62,606 nt of DNA from 2-01-FULL-40-13 sp964433155 (GTDB lineage Bacteria; Patescibacteriota; Microgenomatia; UBA1406; GWC2-37-13): positions 1-62,606 of the forward strand of contig CAYSQE010000007.1 in assembly GCA_964433155.1 (NCBI GenBank), read 5' to 3'. The notes beneath the pieces are model-generated. The model was given only the letters and a program-made list of their open reading frames with translations, was not told the origin of the DNA and did no database searches. Position 1 is the first letter of the stretch; the number at the start of each line of letters is the position of its first letter. This document shows, in pieces, positions 15,163-24,001 of this stretch. The translations under genes and the position numbers were made by a program.

Positions 15163-16968
15163 ATGGCAGGATTAGTACCAGCAGAACAACATGTAGCCAT
15201 ACGGATGGCAGCTCACGAAGCAAAGTCAGATATTGTTGGTTTACCATCCTTGACACCGGCTCAAAAGCCAATAGTTGAGGCAATGGTCGATCAGGTGTAT
15301 GCAAAGGAAGGGGATGCAGCTCTGAAGATCGGAGCAACAGAATTCACTCGCTGGGCACATGTGCCAGATGTGGTAAATAATAATATACTTACCGATGTTG
15401 ACGCAGCGGGTAATTCAATAGCGAGAGCTGGTACTACCGAAGCAGCAGATTCAGCTAAAGCAGTAGAAAGAACAATGATGTATCAAGACTTGCTTCTTAG
15501 AGGTTATGATCACGTAGGAACTCGAGCCGGTTTGCCTCAAGCACTAAGACAAACTGAGTTACGCAACCAAGTAGATGCAATGATTAGATCAATACCTGTA
15601 TACTACGATGCATTAAAAGATGCCAGTGGCAATATACCGCAGGCGACCCTAGAGGCTCAGTTAAGAGACAGAAATACTTTAAACGATCTAGCAACCTGGT
15701 TAAACGATGGATTTGATCCGACAAAAATGCCGGTAGAAGACCATAGGAAATTAATGGAAGCCAGAACAAAAGTTGCAAAATCTAATGCGGAAGTTGTAAG
15801 GTTAACAGGAGAAAAAGCAACAGCAGATGTAAATTTCAATGCTGCTGATGAAGCTAAGAAAATTTTTGAAACTGGTATAGACAATGCTGGAGGTGCCCAT
15901 GCATATGCGTCAGCTTCTGGAATTGCAGGAACAAAAGAGGTTGTATTTCAAACTCTATCTAGAGAGGCAATAGTACAAGAATATATAAATAAAAAACCAA
16001 GATATGACGTATTGGCTGCAAAAGCTGCCGCACCTGGCGGTATTGTAGATCCAGTAGAAGCTGGTGAATTTGGAGCGTTACGACCAAGAATGATCGCACT
16101 CGAAGCAGAGGCAAAAGTTGCTGAGCATAAAGGTTTAGCTATAGAAAGAAATAAAGTCAATAATGATCGCACTGAAACTAAACAAAAACAGACAGACGTT
16201 GATGGTAAACTTACTACCGCCAAGACAGAGGAAGTAGCTGGAAAAAATGAAGAAAATAATATCACTCTTCAACTTAGATTACAATCTGCTGATTTTTCGC
16301 AAGGACTGGAGAGGGCTTTAACTAACGCATTAAGTGCTAAATTTATGGAAAGAGTGAACAAGAATCTTGAAAGTTATCCTACCTACAAACAAGAAGCACA
16401 AACAGCGGCAGTGCAGAAAGCGCGTGATGCAGTCCAAAAATATTTGGACAAAAGATACAATAAAAAAGAAAAACTTTGGTATAAGCCTCGTGAACAAAGG
16501 ATAATTCCTGATAAAGCGAGCTCAGGAAAAGATGTGCGACTTTTAATGAGTAGCGACCCTGATGCTGTGACAGAGGCGGTACTAGGGGATATGGTATCAT
16601 CAGGAGAACTGACTCTAGATGAGAGTAATCAGTTAAAAAGTGACAAAGACTATATGACTGCACAAAGAGCATCTATATCAGGAAAAGCACTTGCCGCATA
16701 TACTGCTGCCGGTGGGAGATTAAGTGAGGCTGAAGTAAATTCAATAGCTCTTTCTTCATGGAGTAATGAAGTTGTTACTGAATGGATTAGCAAAAACGAA
16801 CAAGTAAAAACTAGGCTTGAGAAATTGCATGGCGCTGGAGTAACAAAAGGTGGAGCATCAGAACTCTTAAACAAGCTAGGATGGCAAAAATATCTTCTAA
16901 TTATATTGATTGCTCTTGGAATATTTGTTGCAGGTCCTGCAGTATTAGGGGTTATAAAACCGTTGTAA
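15163..16968 (+). CDS. Large Ala/Lys-rich helical protein with C-terminal membrane anchor, 601 aa
   Basis: No family recognised. Residues ~1-570 are hydrophilic, Ala-rich and mostly helical, with long coiled-coil-like stretches at ~195-240 and ~315-375 (EAEAKVAEHKGLAIERNKVN, then KQKQTDVDGKL). The last ~28 residues (WQKYLLIILIALGIFVAGPA then VLGVIKPL) form one hydrophobic segment followed by a single Lys. There is no N-terminal signal, so it looks tail-anchored with the bulk in the cytoplasm. Second of five consecutive plus-strand genes of unknown function. Confidence 0.6.
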   Translation: MAGLVPAEQHVAIRMAAHEAKSDIVGLPSLTPAQKPIVEAMVDQVYAKEGDAALKIGATEFTRWAHVPDVVNNNILTDVDAAGNSIARAGTTEAADSAKAVERTMMYQDLLLRGYDHVGTRAGLPQALRQTELRNQVDAMIRSIPVYYDALKDASGNIPQATLEAQLRDRNTLNDLATWLNDGFDPTKMPVEDHRKLMEARTKVAKSNAEVVRLTGEKATADVNFNAADEAKKIFETGIDNAGGAHAYASASGIAGTKEVVFQTLSREAIVQEYINKKPRYDVLAAKAAAPGGIVDPVEAGEFGALRPRMIALEAEAKVAEHKGLAIERNKVNNDRTETKQKQTDVDGKLTTAKTEEVAGKNEENNITLQLRLQSADFSQGLERALTNALSAKFMERVNKNLESYPTYKQEAQTAAVQKARDAVQKYLDKRYNKKEKLWYKPREQRIIPDKASSGKDVRLLMSSDPDAVTEAVLGDMVSSGELTLDESNQLKSDKDYMTAQRASISGKALAAYTAAGGRLSEAEVNSIALSSWSNEVVTEWISKNEQVKTRLEKLHGAGVTKGGASELLNKLGWQKYLLIILIALGIFVAGPAVLGVIKPL

Positions 16969-17023
16969 TTTTTAACTCCAGAGTTATTGTTATTCAGTAT
17001 AGACTATATGCTACAATGAGGAT

Positions 17024-17722
17024 ATGCTAGAGCAATCTTCTGAAGGAATACTATCAACCACAACCAAATTAATAGAACCTCCGGTAGTTGTCAAACCAAT
17101 AGTTCAACAGCCTGAAAATCTGAAGGCAATGCAAGAGCAGATCAAGCAAATGGTTACTGGAACAGGCGGCGGCGCGACTGCAGCAGGAGCAGAAAGGACT
17201 CAGGCGCAGATTATGTTTCTCGAGCTATTAAAAAGCAAAATAAATCTCACCCCAGCACAATTCGGGACCCTGCCAGAAGATCTGCGAAATCAGATAGACA
17301 ACTTTGATCCCAAAAATAATGAAGAGTTAGATCGCGGAGTTCAAACAGTTTTAGCCAGATTAAAAGAAATTCCGCAGCTGAATGATGAGCAAAAAACTAC
17401 ATTAGACAGTTTGCACAAAGCCGTTTATGAAGACAAAACGCTAAAGATAGAGGATGTATTCAAAGAGCTTGCTGGAGCTGTTCAAGATCTTCCTGCTGAG
17501 GATCAAACGGAAGCAAAAGAGGCAGTTGAAGAAATGCAGAGATCAGACAAACCTCCTCAAGAAAAAGCTAAATCGGTTATCGAGCGGATGCCAAAGCTCG
17601 TCAAATGGTTTGGTTTGGGAGGAGTGGCGGCTTTACTTTTTGCTCTCTGGAGAGGCTTAAAAGAGATGATGAGTGGGGGAGCAGCCGGTGGTCAATCAAT
17701 GGGTTTTCCAACGGTTGCTTAG
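17024..17722 (+). CDS. Hypothetical protein with C-terminal membrane segment, 232 aa
   Basis: Third gene of the run. The N-terminal ~45 residues are Pro/Val-rich and disordered-looking. Residues ~60-185 are acidic and helical (ELLKSKINLTPAQFGTLPED, then LRNQIDNFD). A hydrophobic helix near 193-210 (LVKWFGLGGVAALLFALWRG) precedes a Gly/Met-rich tail. A TACAAT box ends six bases before the ATG, so an internal leaderless promoter is possible. Like the 601-aa protein, it lacks a signal peptide and carries its only membrane segment near the C-terminus. Confidence 0.55.
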   Translation: MLEQSSEGILSTTTKLIEPPVVVKPIVQQPENLKAMQEQIKQMVTGTGGGATAAGAERTQAQIMFLELLKSKINLTPAQFGTLPEDLRNQIDNFDPKNNEELDRGVQTVLARLKEIPQLNDEQKTTLDSLHKAVYEDKTLKIEDVFKELAGAVQDLPAEDQTEAKEAVEEMQRSDKPPQEKAKSVIERMPKLVKWFGLGGVAALLFALWRGLKEMMSGGAAGGQSMGFPTVA

Positions 17723-17778
17723 ACTTTCTTGACATTTGTTTTGATTTTGTTAACATTAGAACAATTCATTACTAAATT

Positions 17779-18480
17779 ATGAATGAACAAACAGGATTTC
17801 GCGGCTGGTGGAACAAAATAAGGGGCAAAAGCGAAGATGATGACGAGACAACTCAAGACTCTTCACCTTCACAAACTCCTCCTAAAAGTAGAAGATTGGT
17901 TAGACCAGTAGTTGAATTTTTAGCTGGGGAAATAGATACGGGACTAAGGGACGCCATGAGAGGTTTTGGAATTCCTGTTGTTGATGAACGAACTCAAAGA
18001 GGATCAGGTAATCCTGTTGCTGCATTCATCGGTAAACAAGCAAGGCAACTTGGGTCAGAAATAAAAACAGGTGTTAAAGAAGAATTAAGAGGAAAGATAG
18101 CAGCGAGTGTTCGAGAGGGAGTAACAGACGGTGTTAGAGTGATAAAAAAGGATTTTAATGAGACATTAAGAGCAGTGAATGATCGTTTACTTCCAGAAAA
18201 GCCAGATTCGCGAACTACATATGGGAAGATGAAAGATCTTCTCGGTTATAAAAAGGAAGATGGAATATTTAGCAAAGTGATCAAAATAGCAGGAGCAAAA
18301 ATACTTTCCTGGGGGGTGCCAGTTCTAAGCTTTATCAGCGGTAAGTTGGCCTCAACATTTACAGGAGAGAGAGGGCCAGACGAGGAAAAAAGATATCGTA
18401 ATTTATTTAACAGTATTTACACACAATCCTTAAGTATAATTGCTCCAAGGCCAGCAACGCCACAAGCGCCAGGCGCTTAA
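17779..18480 (+). CDS. Hypothetical protein, 233 aa, with C-terminal hydrophobic region
   Basis: Fourth gene of the run. Acidic disordered start (KSEDDDETTQDSSPSQTPPK), then two internally similar Gly/Arg amphipathic stretches with the pattern EI.TG.....R.....V, around residues 55-75 and 95-120 (GEIDTGLRDAMRGFGIPVVD and SEIKTGVKEELRGKIAASVR). A hydrophobic region near 173-195 (AKILSWGVPVLSFISGKLAS) follows. TTGACA at 17730 with TAACAT 16 bp later is a plausible own promoter. The amphipathic repeats could bind membrane; that is a guess. Confidence 0.55.
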   Translation: MNEQTGFRGWWNKIRGKSEDDDETTQDSSPSQTPPKSRRLVRPVVEFLAGEIDTGLRDAMRGFGIPVVDERTQRGSGNPVAAFIGKQARQLGSEIKTGVKEELRGKIAASVREGVTDGVRVIKKDFNETLRAVNDRLLPEKPDSRTTYGKMKDLLGYKKEDGIFSKVIKIAGAKILSWGVPVLSFISGKLASTFTGERGPDEEKRYRNLFNSIYTQSLSIIAPRPATPQAPGA

Positions 18481-18485
18481 ATACT

Positions 18486-18929
18486 ATGGATACGACAAAG
18501 AAACTTTCAAAAATTATTTATTTGATTCTTTCTCATAAAGAATTATTAAACGGTGAAAATGTGCAAATTAATGAACTTTTTTTTGAGTATCTTTCGCAAG
18601 TGTTTCAACTCGCCTTTGACATTAATTTGGACATGGCTAAATTAAAATCATTTGTCTCAGAAAAAAGTACTACACCAGAAGTAGAGAAAATCAACAAATT
18701 TCTCGTTCAGACGCTGGAAAGAAAAGAAACATATATACTGCTTAATTACTATATGTTTATTTTTTTGCAAAACGTACTAAAGAATTTAGATAACAAAAAT
18801 CTTTTAGGAATTAACGAGATGATGTTAAGCCAGGGTTTGAGTGAAAGCGATGTCGATGATGTTAAAAAAGAATATTGGAGCTTTATTCATCAAGGGAACA
18901 AACCACAAGCTCATCCAGCCACAATATAA
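18486..18929 (+). CDS. Hypothetical helical protein, 147 aa; 3' end duplicated downstream
   Basis: Last gene of the run, 5 bp after its neighbour. Entirely helical, with no membrane segment and no recognised family (SKIIYLILSHKELL..., LQNVLKNLDNKNLLGINEMM). Bases 18801-18889, near its 3' end, recur exactly at 19777-19865. In the downstream copy the frame continues to a different short ending (HKTI then stop) that overlaps the convergent HTH gene's stop. The present C-terminus (HQGNKPQAHPATI) is therefore possibly a replacement created when the intervening PaaX/Cas2-like unit arrived. Confidence 0.6.
   Translation: MDTTKKLSKIIYLILSHKELLNGENVQINELFFEYLSQVFQLAFDINLDMAKLKSFVSEKSTTPEVEKINKFLVQTLERKETYILLNYYMFIFLQNVLKNLDNKNLLGINEMMLSQGLSESDVDDVKKEYWSFIHQGNKPQAHPATI
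18801..18889. repeat. 89-bp direct repeat, copy 1
   Basis: Identical over 89 bases to 19777-19865 by eye. It lies inside the 3' part of the 147-aa helical protein gene. Together the copies bracket ~890 bp that include the PaaX/Cas2-like gene and its 18-bp direct repeats. Confidence 0.85.
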
Positions 18930-19040
18930 TTTTGCTTACTCATTCTCTACACGAAGCTGTCTGTTGAGCACTTCTTTTTTATATCTTTCTCCATAGAGTC
19001 GCTAGAGTAATAAAGATTATATATACTTAAAGTATTTATC

Positions 19041-19068
19041 TTGACAACGATCGTGGATAAGATATATT
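19041..19068 (+). promoter_or_regulatory. Promoter with embedded operator-like repeat
   Basis: TTGACA (19041-19046), 16-bp spacer, TATATT (19063-19068); ATG seven bases later at 19076, so leaderless. The spacer is made of the 18-bp repeat ACGATCGTGGATAAGATA (19047-19064), whose core CGATCG is palindromic. A protein bound there would block RNA polymerase, so autorepression by the encoded PaaX-like protein is plausible. Confidence 0.6.
19047..19064. repeat. 18-bp direct repeat, copy 1
   Basis: ACGATCGTGGATAAGATA, repeated exactly at 19724-19741, 677 bp downstream. The pair flanks the PaaX/Cas2-like gene, one copy in its promoter and one just after its stop. Confidence 0.8.
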
Positions 19069-19075
19069 TATTTCT

Positions 19076-19702
19076 ATGAGAAAAAAGGAGAAGAAACAAA
19101 AGCTTAAACGTGGTCAATTATACTGGATGATTTTAGAGGTTATAGGGTTTGGGATCGTATCAGGTGGAGGAACAGCGCTTCGACCGACTTTACCCATAAT
19201 GATGGAGGCAATTATCGAAATCCTTAAAGAACTTAAAAAGCTAGATATTGAGGAAAAAAAAGTAAGAAGAAGTCTTGAAAAGCTGGAGAAAAAAGAAATA
19301 ATCGAATTGGTTGAAAAGGGTAATGAAGTCTTCGTCTATCTTAAAGATAAGAATAACCCATATGTTTTAAAATACTCCATAATGCAACTTTTGAACTATA
19401 AAATGAATAACAAACGATGGGATGGTAGGTGGTTTCTCGTTTTCTTTGACGTACCTGAAAAGCAACGCAACAAGCGAGACTATTTACGAAAATTTTTAAA
19501 TCAACTAGGATTTTATAGATACCAAAAAAGCGTATATCTTTTTCCGTACGAATGTGAAAGTGAAGTAAAATTAATAAAAAAAATTGTGGAGGGTGCAAAG
19601 TACGTGAAATATATAATAGCAGAGAAAATTGAAGATGAGGATGAGGTAAAGCAATTCTTTAGTCTTCAGGAGAGAACAACAACGAGGAGTCTAACAAAGT
19701 AG
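19076..19702 (+). CDS. PaaX/Cas2-like protein, copy 1 (HTH plus ferredoxin-like domain)
   Basis: 208 aa. The N-terminal ~100 residues contain a winged-helix-like segment (KKLDIEEKKVRRSLEKLEKK, then a beta wing VEKGNEVFVYLKD). Residues ~118-190 form a Cas2-like ferredoxin fold: WFLVFFDVPEKQRNKRDYLR, then FYRYQKSVYLFPYECESEVK and a final strand AKYVKYIIAEKIED. This matches the PaaX C-terminal/Cas2-like family. No cas1 or CRISPR array is nearby, so a regulatory or mobile-unit role is more likely than spacer acquisition. Clear paralog of 45031-45624. Confidence 0.75.
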   Translation: MRKKEKKQKLKRGQLYWMILEVIGFGIVSGGGTALRPTLPIMMEAIIEILKELKKLDIEEKKVRRSLEKLEKKEIIELVEKGNEVFVYLKDKNNPYVLKYSIMQLLNYKMNNKRWDGRWFLVFFDVPEKQRNKRDYLRKFLNQLGFYRYQKSVYLFPYECESEVKLIKKIVEGAKYVKYIIAEKIEDEDEVKQFFSLQERTTTRSLTK

Positions 19703-19723
19703 GTCAGTGTATATAACTAGAAC

Positions 19724-19741
19724 ACGATCGTGGATAAGATA
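19724..19741. repeat. 18-bp direct repeat, copy 2
   Basis: Exact copy of 19047-19064, 22 bp after the PaaX/Cas2-like stop codon. No promoter is evident around this copy, so an operator role alone does not explain it; a recombination-site role is possible. Confidence 0.8.
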
Positions 19742-19776
19742 AAAGAAAAATAAGAAAAAACTATTCTTCATCATAA

Positions 19777-19865
19777 CTTTTAGGAATTAACGAGATGATG
19801 TTAAGCCAGGGTTTGAGTGAAAGCGATGTCGATGATGTTAAAAAAGAATATTGGAGCTTTATTCA
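19777..19865. repeat. 89-bp direct repeat, copy 2 (gene fragment)
   Basis: Duplicate of 18801-18889 lacking the 5' part of the gene. Its reading frame ends HKTI-stop at 19876-19878, immediately overlapping the stop of the convergent HTH gene. That tight junction suggests this copy preserves the original gene end. Confidence 0.85.
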
Positions 19866-19874
19866 CAAAACTAT

Positions 19875-20102
19875 TTAATTTTGCTCAACCCCTAGCAGTC
19901 TTAAAACAACACCTTTCTTGTAACGGCGATCACCGCGAGAGTTGATTCGAATAGCAGGAAGTTTGCCTTTTTTACCCCAGCGTTTTATTGTCAATGGAGA
20001 AACGCGAAGAAGATTGGCGACCTCTCGAATTGTCAAAAGATCTGGTAAATCGTCGAGTGATATCTTTGCAGAAGGTTTGAATTGGTCGGACATGGATTGC
20101 AT
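19875..20102 (-). CDS. Excisionase/MerR-type helix-turn-helix protein
   Basis: About 75 aa from MQSMSDQFKPSA (ATG at 20102; an alternative ATG at 20093 removes three residues). DLLTIREVANLLRVSPLTIK then RWGKKGKLPAIRINSRGDRR is the standard excisionase-family winged helix: a TIREVANLL helix, a VSPLTIKRW recognition helix, and a basic wing. Such proteins bind att sites or promoters. It is convergent with the duplicated gene fragment and divergent from the phosphoribosyltransferase-like gene, so it may regulate one of them. Confidence 0.8.
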   Translation of the reverse strand: MQSMSDQFKPSAKISLDDLPDLLTIREVANLLRVSPLTIKRWGKKGKLPAIRINSRGDRRYKKGVVLRLLGVEQN

Positions 20103-20233
20103 TATAAAATTAAAAATAGGCTTTGTCAACAACAAAAAATAAATACCTATTTCGAACAACTTCAATACTACAAGTGATCAAATGCGACAAATTTCAAATA
20201 AATGCATTAGAATTATTGCGTAATTAGACAAAT

Positions 20234-21253
20234 ATGGATGAACCACTTTTAGATGCAGCAACAGTAAATGGACAGAACTTGGTATCCGAACATTTTGAAA
20301 AATACAAGCAAGAGACACAAAGTACCGAAGTTCCCAAGAGAAAGCCTTATAACATAAACCATCCTTTTGTACGAGAACAAATTGATCGAAAACAATTTGA
20401 AACATATCAACAATTTTGGATAGAAAGTGGAAGGGACCCACTTGTTCTAGATTTTCTTTTGGACCATCTTACATATATACCTTTAAAATTAAGCGATGAA
20501 GCTTTAGCAAATGGGGTGCAAAAAATTGAGGAAATATTGGGAAAAAATACAGGAAAAGTATTTCTTCTTACGGACATGCGTGATAGTAAAAGCGGTGGAC
20601 TGTATGCAAAATCAAAAGCACTCCAAAAAGTCATAAATGATAATAAAGAACGAATTGTGTATGTTCCAGAATATACTTTTGCATCAAGCATGCCACAAGA
20701 AGGAGCTGAAACTGCATTATTACATGCAAAAAATGGTCTTGCTCCTCGAGAACCAGTACAAATTGTTTTTTTGGATGACTGGTCATTTACTGGAGATAAA
20801 AGTCTTAGGAGTGCTATAAATTTGGCAGGAGCTCTCAAAGCGGATAAACCTGAAGATGACCCTCAATTTAATTATCATTTTGTTATCGGAGGTGTATCTT
20901 CAAGGGCAAAAGCTCGATTGGAAGAAGGCTTTGATAATGTGTCGGTTAACGCTTATTATCATATTCCTGCTCTTTACGAAATGTGCACAGCAGATCAATT
21001 TCATCGCATTATGAGAGAAATGAATAAAGACTTCTCAATGTTCCAAAATACTCTATCAACGAGTCGTATTCAACCTTTTCATTCACTAACGTACAGCTGG
21101 TATTCAGTGCCTGATCAATTTTGCTTTCCAAATGGTCTAACCAGTTCCCGCCCTCTTAAAAATAACAAAGGAGAAACTTCATATTGTATTGATGATAACT
21201 TAATCCGAAGCTCTTCTCAGGCTTTTATCCAAAAAACTGGTTTTAGGCTATAA
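20234..21253 (+). CDS. Phosphoribosyltransferase-like protein, 339 aa
   Basis: Residues ~175-190 (VQIVFLDDWSFTGDKSLRSA) match the PRPP-binding loop of type I phosphoribosyltransferases (hydrophobic strand, two acidic residues, T-G). KVFLLTDMRDSKSGGLYAKS at ~108-127 would be the flexible-loop or Rossmann start. At 339 aa it is larger than nucleotide-salvage enzymes and has a long helical N-terminus and a C-terminal extension. It recalls the PRTase-CE class associated with conflict systems, but I cannot confirm that. Divergent from the HTH gene. Confidence 0.55.
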   Translation: MDEPLLDAATVNGQNLVSEHFEKYKQETQSTEVPKRKPYNINHPFVREQIDRKQFETYQQFWIESGRDPLVLDFLLDHLTYIPLKLSDEALANGVQKIEEILGKNTGKVFLLTDMRDSKSGGLYAKSKALQKVINDNKERIVYVPEYTFASSMPQEGAETALLHAKNGLAPREPVQIVFLDDWSFTGDKSLRSAINLAGALKADKPEDDPQFNYHFVIGGVSSRAKARLEEGFDNVSVNAYYHIPALYEMCTADQFHRIMREMNKDFSMFQNTLSTSRIQPFHSLTYSWYSVPDQFCFPNGLTSSRPLKNNKGETSYCIDDNLIRSSSQAFIQKTGFRL

Positions 21254-21498
21254 TGATCGGGAGGAAAATATTACTCTAGAGTTAAAGACTCAACTTGATA
21301 ACACATAAAACTAAGTTTGAAGGGATTATTAGTATGCTTTAACTAGTTGTTTTACCAATAAGTGGAGGACTTGTGGCAATAGTGATAACGCCAGTATGAT
21401 TCATGGCTTCCCTCATAACTTTCATATCTTCACCTATAAGCCTATTAAAATCAGACAAACCTCTTTTTTTCGCAAGGCTCCCATATTTATTTGTACTG
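21254..21498. other. 245-bp convergent intergenic region without a supported gene
   Basis: AT-rich spacer between two convergent genes. A minus-strand frame continues through it (ending at 21339) but its upstream half is a shadow of the large GH99-like gene and no start is credible. I see no clear terminator, tRNA or repeat. Confidence 0.5.
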
Positions 21499-23946
21499 TT
21501 AACGCGGATAAAACCACCAATCTTCTTTTGCACGGGGGTCGACAAAAGAGAAACTATCTCGAACTGCCGCTTTAGGATCTGTATTCCCAGCGTAGCCAAA
21601 AACTTGTCCGGTTCTAATAACTGGCAATTGTCGTCTTCCGCCAGCTGAATCGCTGTTATATTGAGCCAGAAGATTAGGATCGACACAAAAATCTACGAAA
21701 TAAAAAAGATACCCGTCTTCGATATTATCTTCGTTGCTGTGGGTAAATAAAATATCATTTTTCGTTGCATATAAAACTAAAAATACATTTGTTCCATCTA
21801 TTGTCCTTCCGGCCTTTAGTCCATGAAGGGCTTGTCCCTCATTTGCTGAAAATCCTATCATGTGAACCTTAAAGTTGGGAGTTGCAACCTGCGGAGCCAG
21901 GCTTTTATTGTTTTCAAAATCCCATTCATATACTACGTAGGTTTTTGCAATTTGAGGGACTGGTCCATTATAGAGGGAGCTGAATTGAGGGGGCATTTTA
22001 TCATCCAGGCCATCCCAGTTTCCATTTCTGCTTTGAAGCTCTTTGCTTTCATTTACTTCTCCCCATCCTCGCAGACGAAGATTTACTTCAGGATGATTTT
22101 CAAGAGGCGGCTTTAATTTATTATGGTTATATATACCTACTCGTAGACTTGAATAAGTCTGAGTTGAGGTTGTAGGGCAGTTAAGATTTCCTCCATCTCC
22201 TGGTGTTGGAGTCGGTTGATTCTGCGGTGCAAGAGTTGGTAGATTCTTATCTGAAAGAACCAAATCTAAAGTCAGTTGACCATTCTGAGCCAGAGTCCCA
22301 GTCATTTTTGCCAGAATAATATACCAGCCAGATGGAGCTTGAAAAATTGTCGCAGTATAAGAGCCAGGAGATGTCCCAGATTTGTTATCTGCCCCTTTCC
22401 AGACGACAGTTCCTGCTGATGGGCAATCATAGGGAAATCCTCCTCGCGAAGTGCACGAACTTTTAGCCGAACCAGGCACAGATAACAGTTCACCAAAACG
22501 GTGGTTTCCCGAAGAAGGGCCTTCTATATATACAGAAACAGTTGTATTTTTATCCCAGACTGCTCCAGAAACAGAATCCTTATGAACGACTATTTTTACC
22601 GAGGCAACTCCTGTTTGTGGTGTGGTCGGATTTGGCGTTTGATTGGGAGGTTGAGTTGGCTGCTCTGTGGGTTGTTGGGTTGGTTGAGGTTGAGTTGGGT
22701 ATGGCGTATAGGTAGGTTGTCCGGGCGGAGCTGTTGGTTGAGTTGGGTAAGGAGTATAGGTTGGTTGATTCGTTCCAAGAATTTCTTGAATAGATTTACA
22801 AGTTCCTCGATCTGTTTTTCCGGTCTGTTGCCTCAAAGTGTCCAGGTAAAATGTTTCTGATAATGAGCCACCAGCATTTGCAGGATAATTAATTGCTCTT
22901 TCCATGCCTGATCCTTCTCCTAACTCATTCCAAGATTCGATGATCACTAGATTGGCATTCTGAGGAACTTGAGATAATCCCTTCTTAAATTCTGCATCGT
23001 CATTTCTGGGTAGATGACATCCATAGTCGCGATAATCCCATCCTCCTGGGGAGATAGAAGTTGTGGTATAGCCATTTACCGTGTGACTTCGAGCATTTCC
23101 ATCGCAAGCGACAGATCCGTTAAAAACTTCATGCTCACCATCTGCCGTTTCACTGGCATTAGTTTTAAACCACTCTGATCCTAAATTCAAAAACGGTTCT
23201 ACACCAAAATCCTGCTTAAATAAGTTTTTTACATTTTGAAAAAAAGTATTTGCAGATTGAACATTTGTATATGAATCGGTGCCAAATCGATAGACAGTAA
23301 GAAGAGGTTTTCCATTCTCAGTGGCCCAAAGAGATTGAGGAATTGTCTGGTAAAAAGGTTTTATAAATTTATCGTATCGATATTGAGCGGTCGCTGAATT
23401 TGCCAGATCGGTTGGGCCTCCATCATTTGAAGCAAAACTTGCGTCCCAATATTCAGCGATTTTTACAGGAGAATTCATCGCCTGAATAGCATCCGCAAAA
23501 AGCTTGAAGTGGTTGAAATACTGACTTTGGCCTTCCCACGTGTAAATAAACGCGATATCCAAGCCAGAACATGTCATGTCTGAAGTTTGAACTTTCCAGT
23601 AAGAGGCGTCTCCGGGGCGATAGTATTGACCATTGGGATAGGGCGTATCAGAACCTGGTGGTTTGTATTTCCAGCGATCAGGAATACAGGTTCGACCGTC
23701 AGGTGGACAAAAGTACCAAGGAAGGATTATCGCTCCAGTTTTAGTTGATGATCCAACAAGAGCTGATTCTTTTTTACCAAAAATGGTTTCTGATAAAAAT
23801 TTAGCTACAGCATTTGGTGCATTTGCTATAAATTGTGTATTGATGCGCGGAGTTCCGTAAAAAAAAACCGTCCGAGCAATGATGCCTGAAACAAAAAAGG
23901 AAACTAAAATAACAGAGGCGATTTTGATGTATTGGGGGATTTTCAT
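21499..23946 (-). CDS. Exported GH99-like glycoside hydrolase with PT-rich linker and C-terminal beta domains
   Basis: 815 aa. Signal/anchor helix ~8-28. Residues ~70-385 resemble GH99/GH71-like barrels: AIILPWYFCPPDG at the first strand, SGLDIAFIYTW, and a late IIESWNELGEGSGME motif with the paired acids expected at the active site. A P/T/Q linker (~395-445) leads to a beta-sandwich (~450-570) and a second ~200-residue domain ending DPRAKEDWWFYPR. It should act outside the cell on mannan- or glucan-like polymers (inference). Single-gene unit, divergent from the M64-like operon. Confidence 0.65.
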   Translation of the reverse strand: MKIPQYIKIASVILVSFFVSGIIARTVFFYGTPRINTQFIANAPNAVAKFLSETIFGKKESALVGSSTKTGAIILPWYFCPPDGRTCIPDRWKYKPPGSDTPYPNGQYYRPGDASYWKVQTSDMTCSGLDIAFIYTWEGQSQYFNHFKLFADAIQAMNSPVKIAEYWDASFASNDGGPTDLANSATAQYRYDKFIKPFYQTIPQSLWATENGKPLLTVYRFGTDSYTNVQSANTFFQNVKNLFKQDFGVEPFLNLGSEWFKTNASETADGEHEVFNGSVACDGNARSHTVNGYTTTSISPGGWDYRDYGCHLPRNDDAEFKKGLSQVPQNANLVIIESWNELGEGSGMERAINYPANAGGSLSETFYLDTLRQQTGKTDRGTCKSIQEILGTNQPTYTPYPTQPTAPPGQPTYTPYPTQPQPTQQPTEQPTQPPNQTPNPTTPQTGVASVKIVVHKDSVSGAVWDKNTTVSVYIEGPSSGNHRFGELLSVPGSAKSSCTSRGGFPYDCPSAGTVVWKGADNKSGTSPGSYTATIFQAPSGWYIILAKMTGTLAQNGQLTLDLVLSDKNLPTLAPQNQPTPTPGDGGNLNCPTTSTQTYSSLRVGIYNHNKLKPPLENHPEVNLRLRGWGEVNESKELQSRNGNWDGLDDKMPPQFSSLYNGPVPQIAKTYVVYEWDFENNKSLAPQVATPNFKVHMIGFSANEGQALHGLKAGRTIDGTNVFLVLYATKNDILFTHSNEDNIEDGYLFYFVDFCVDPNLLAQYNSDSAGGRRQLPVIRTGQVFGYAGNTDPKAAVRDSFSFVDPRAKEDWWFYPR

Positions 23947-24001
23947 GACGTTTCTGTTACAATTTTCTTAATCATTATAATAATATACATTATATATCGA
24001 A

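Noticed and set aside
21339..21686. 115-aa minus-strand frame at the end of the GH99-like gene
   Set aside because: Half is an out-of-frame shadow of the larger gene; the rest has no plausible start.
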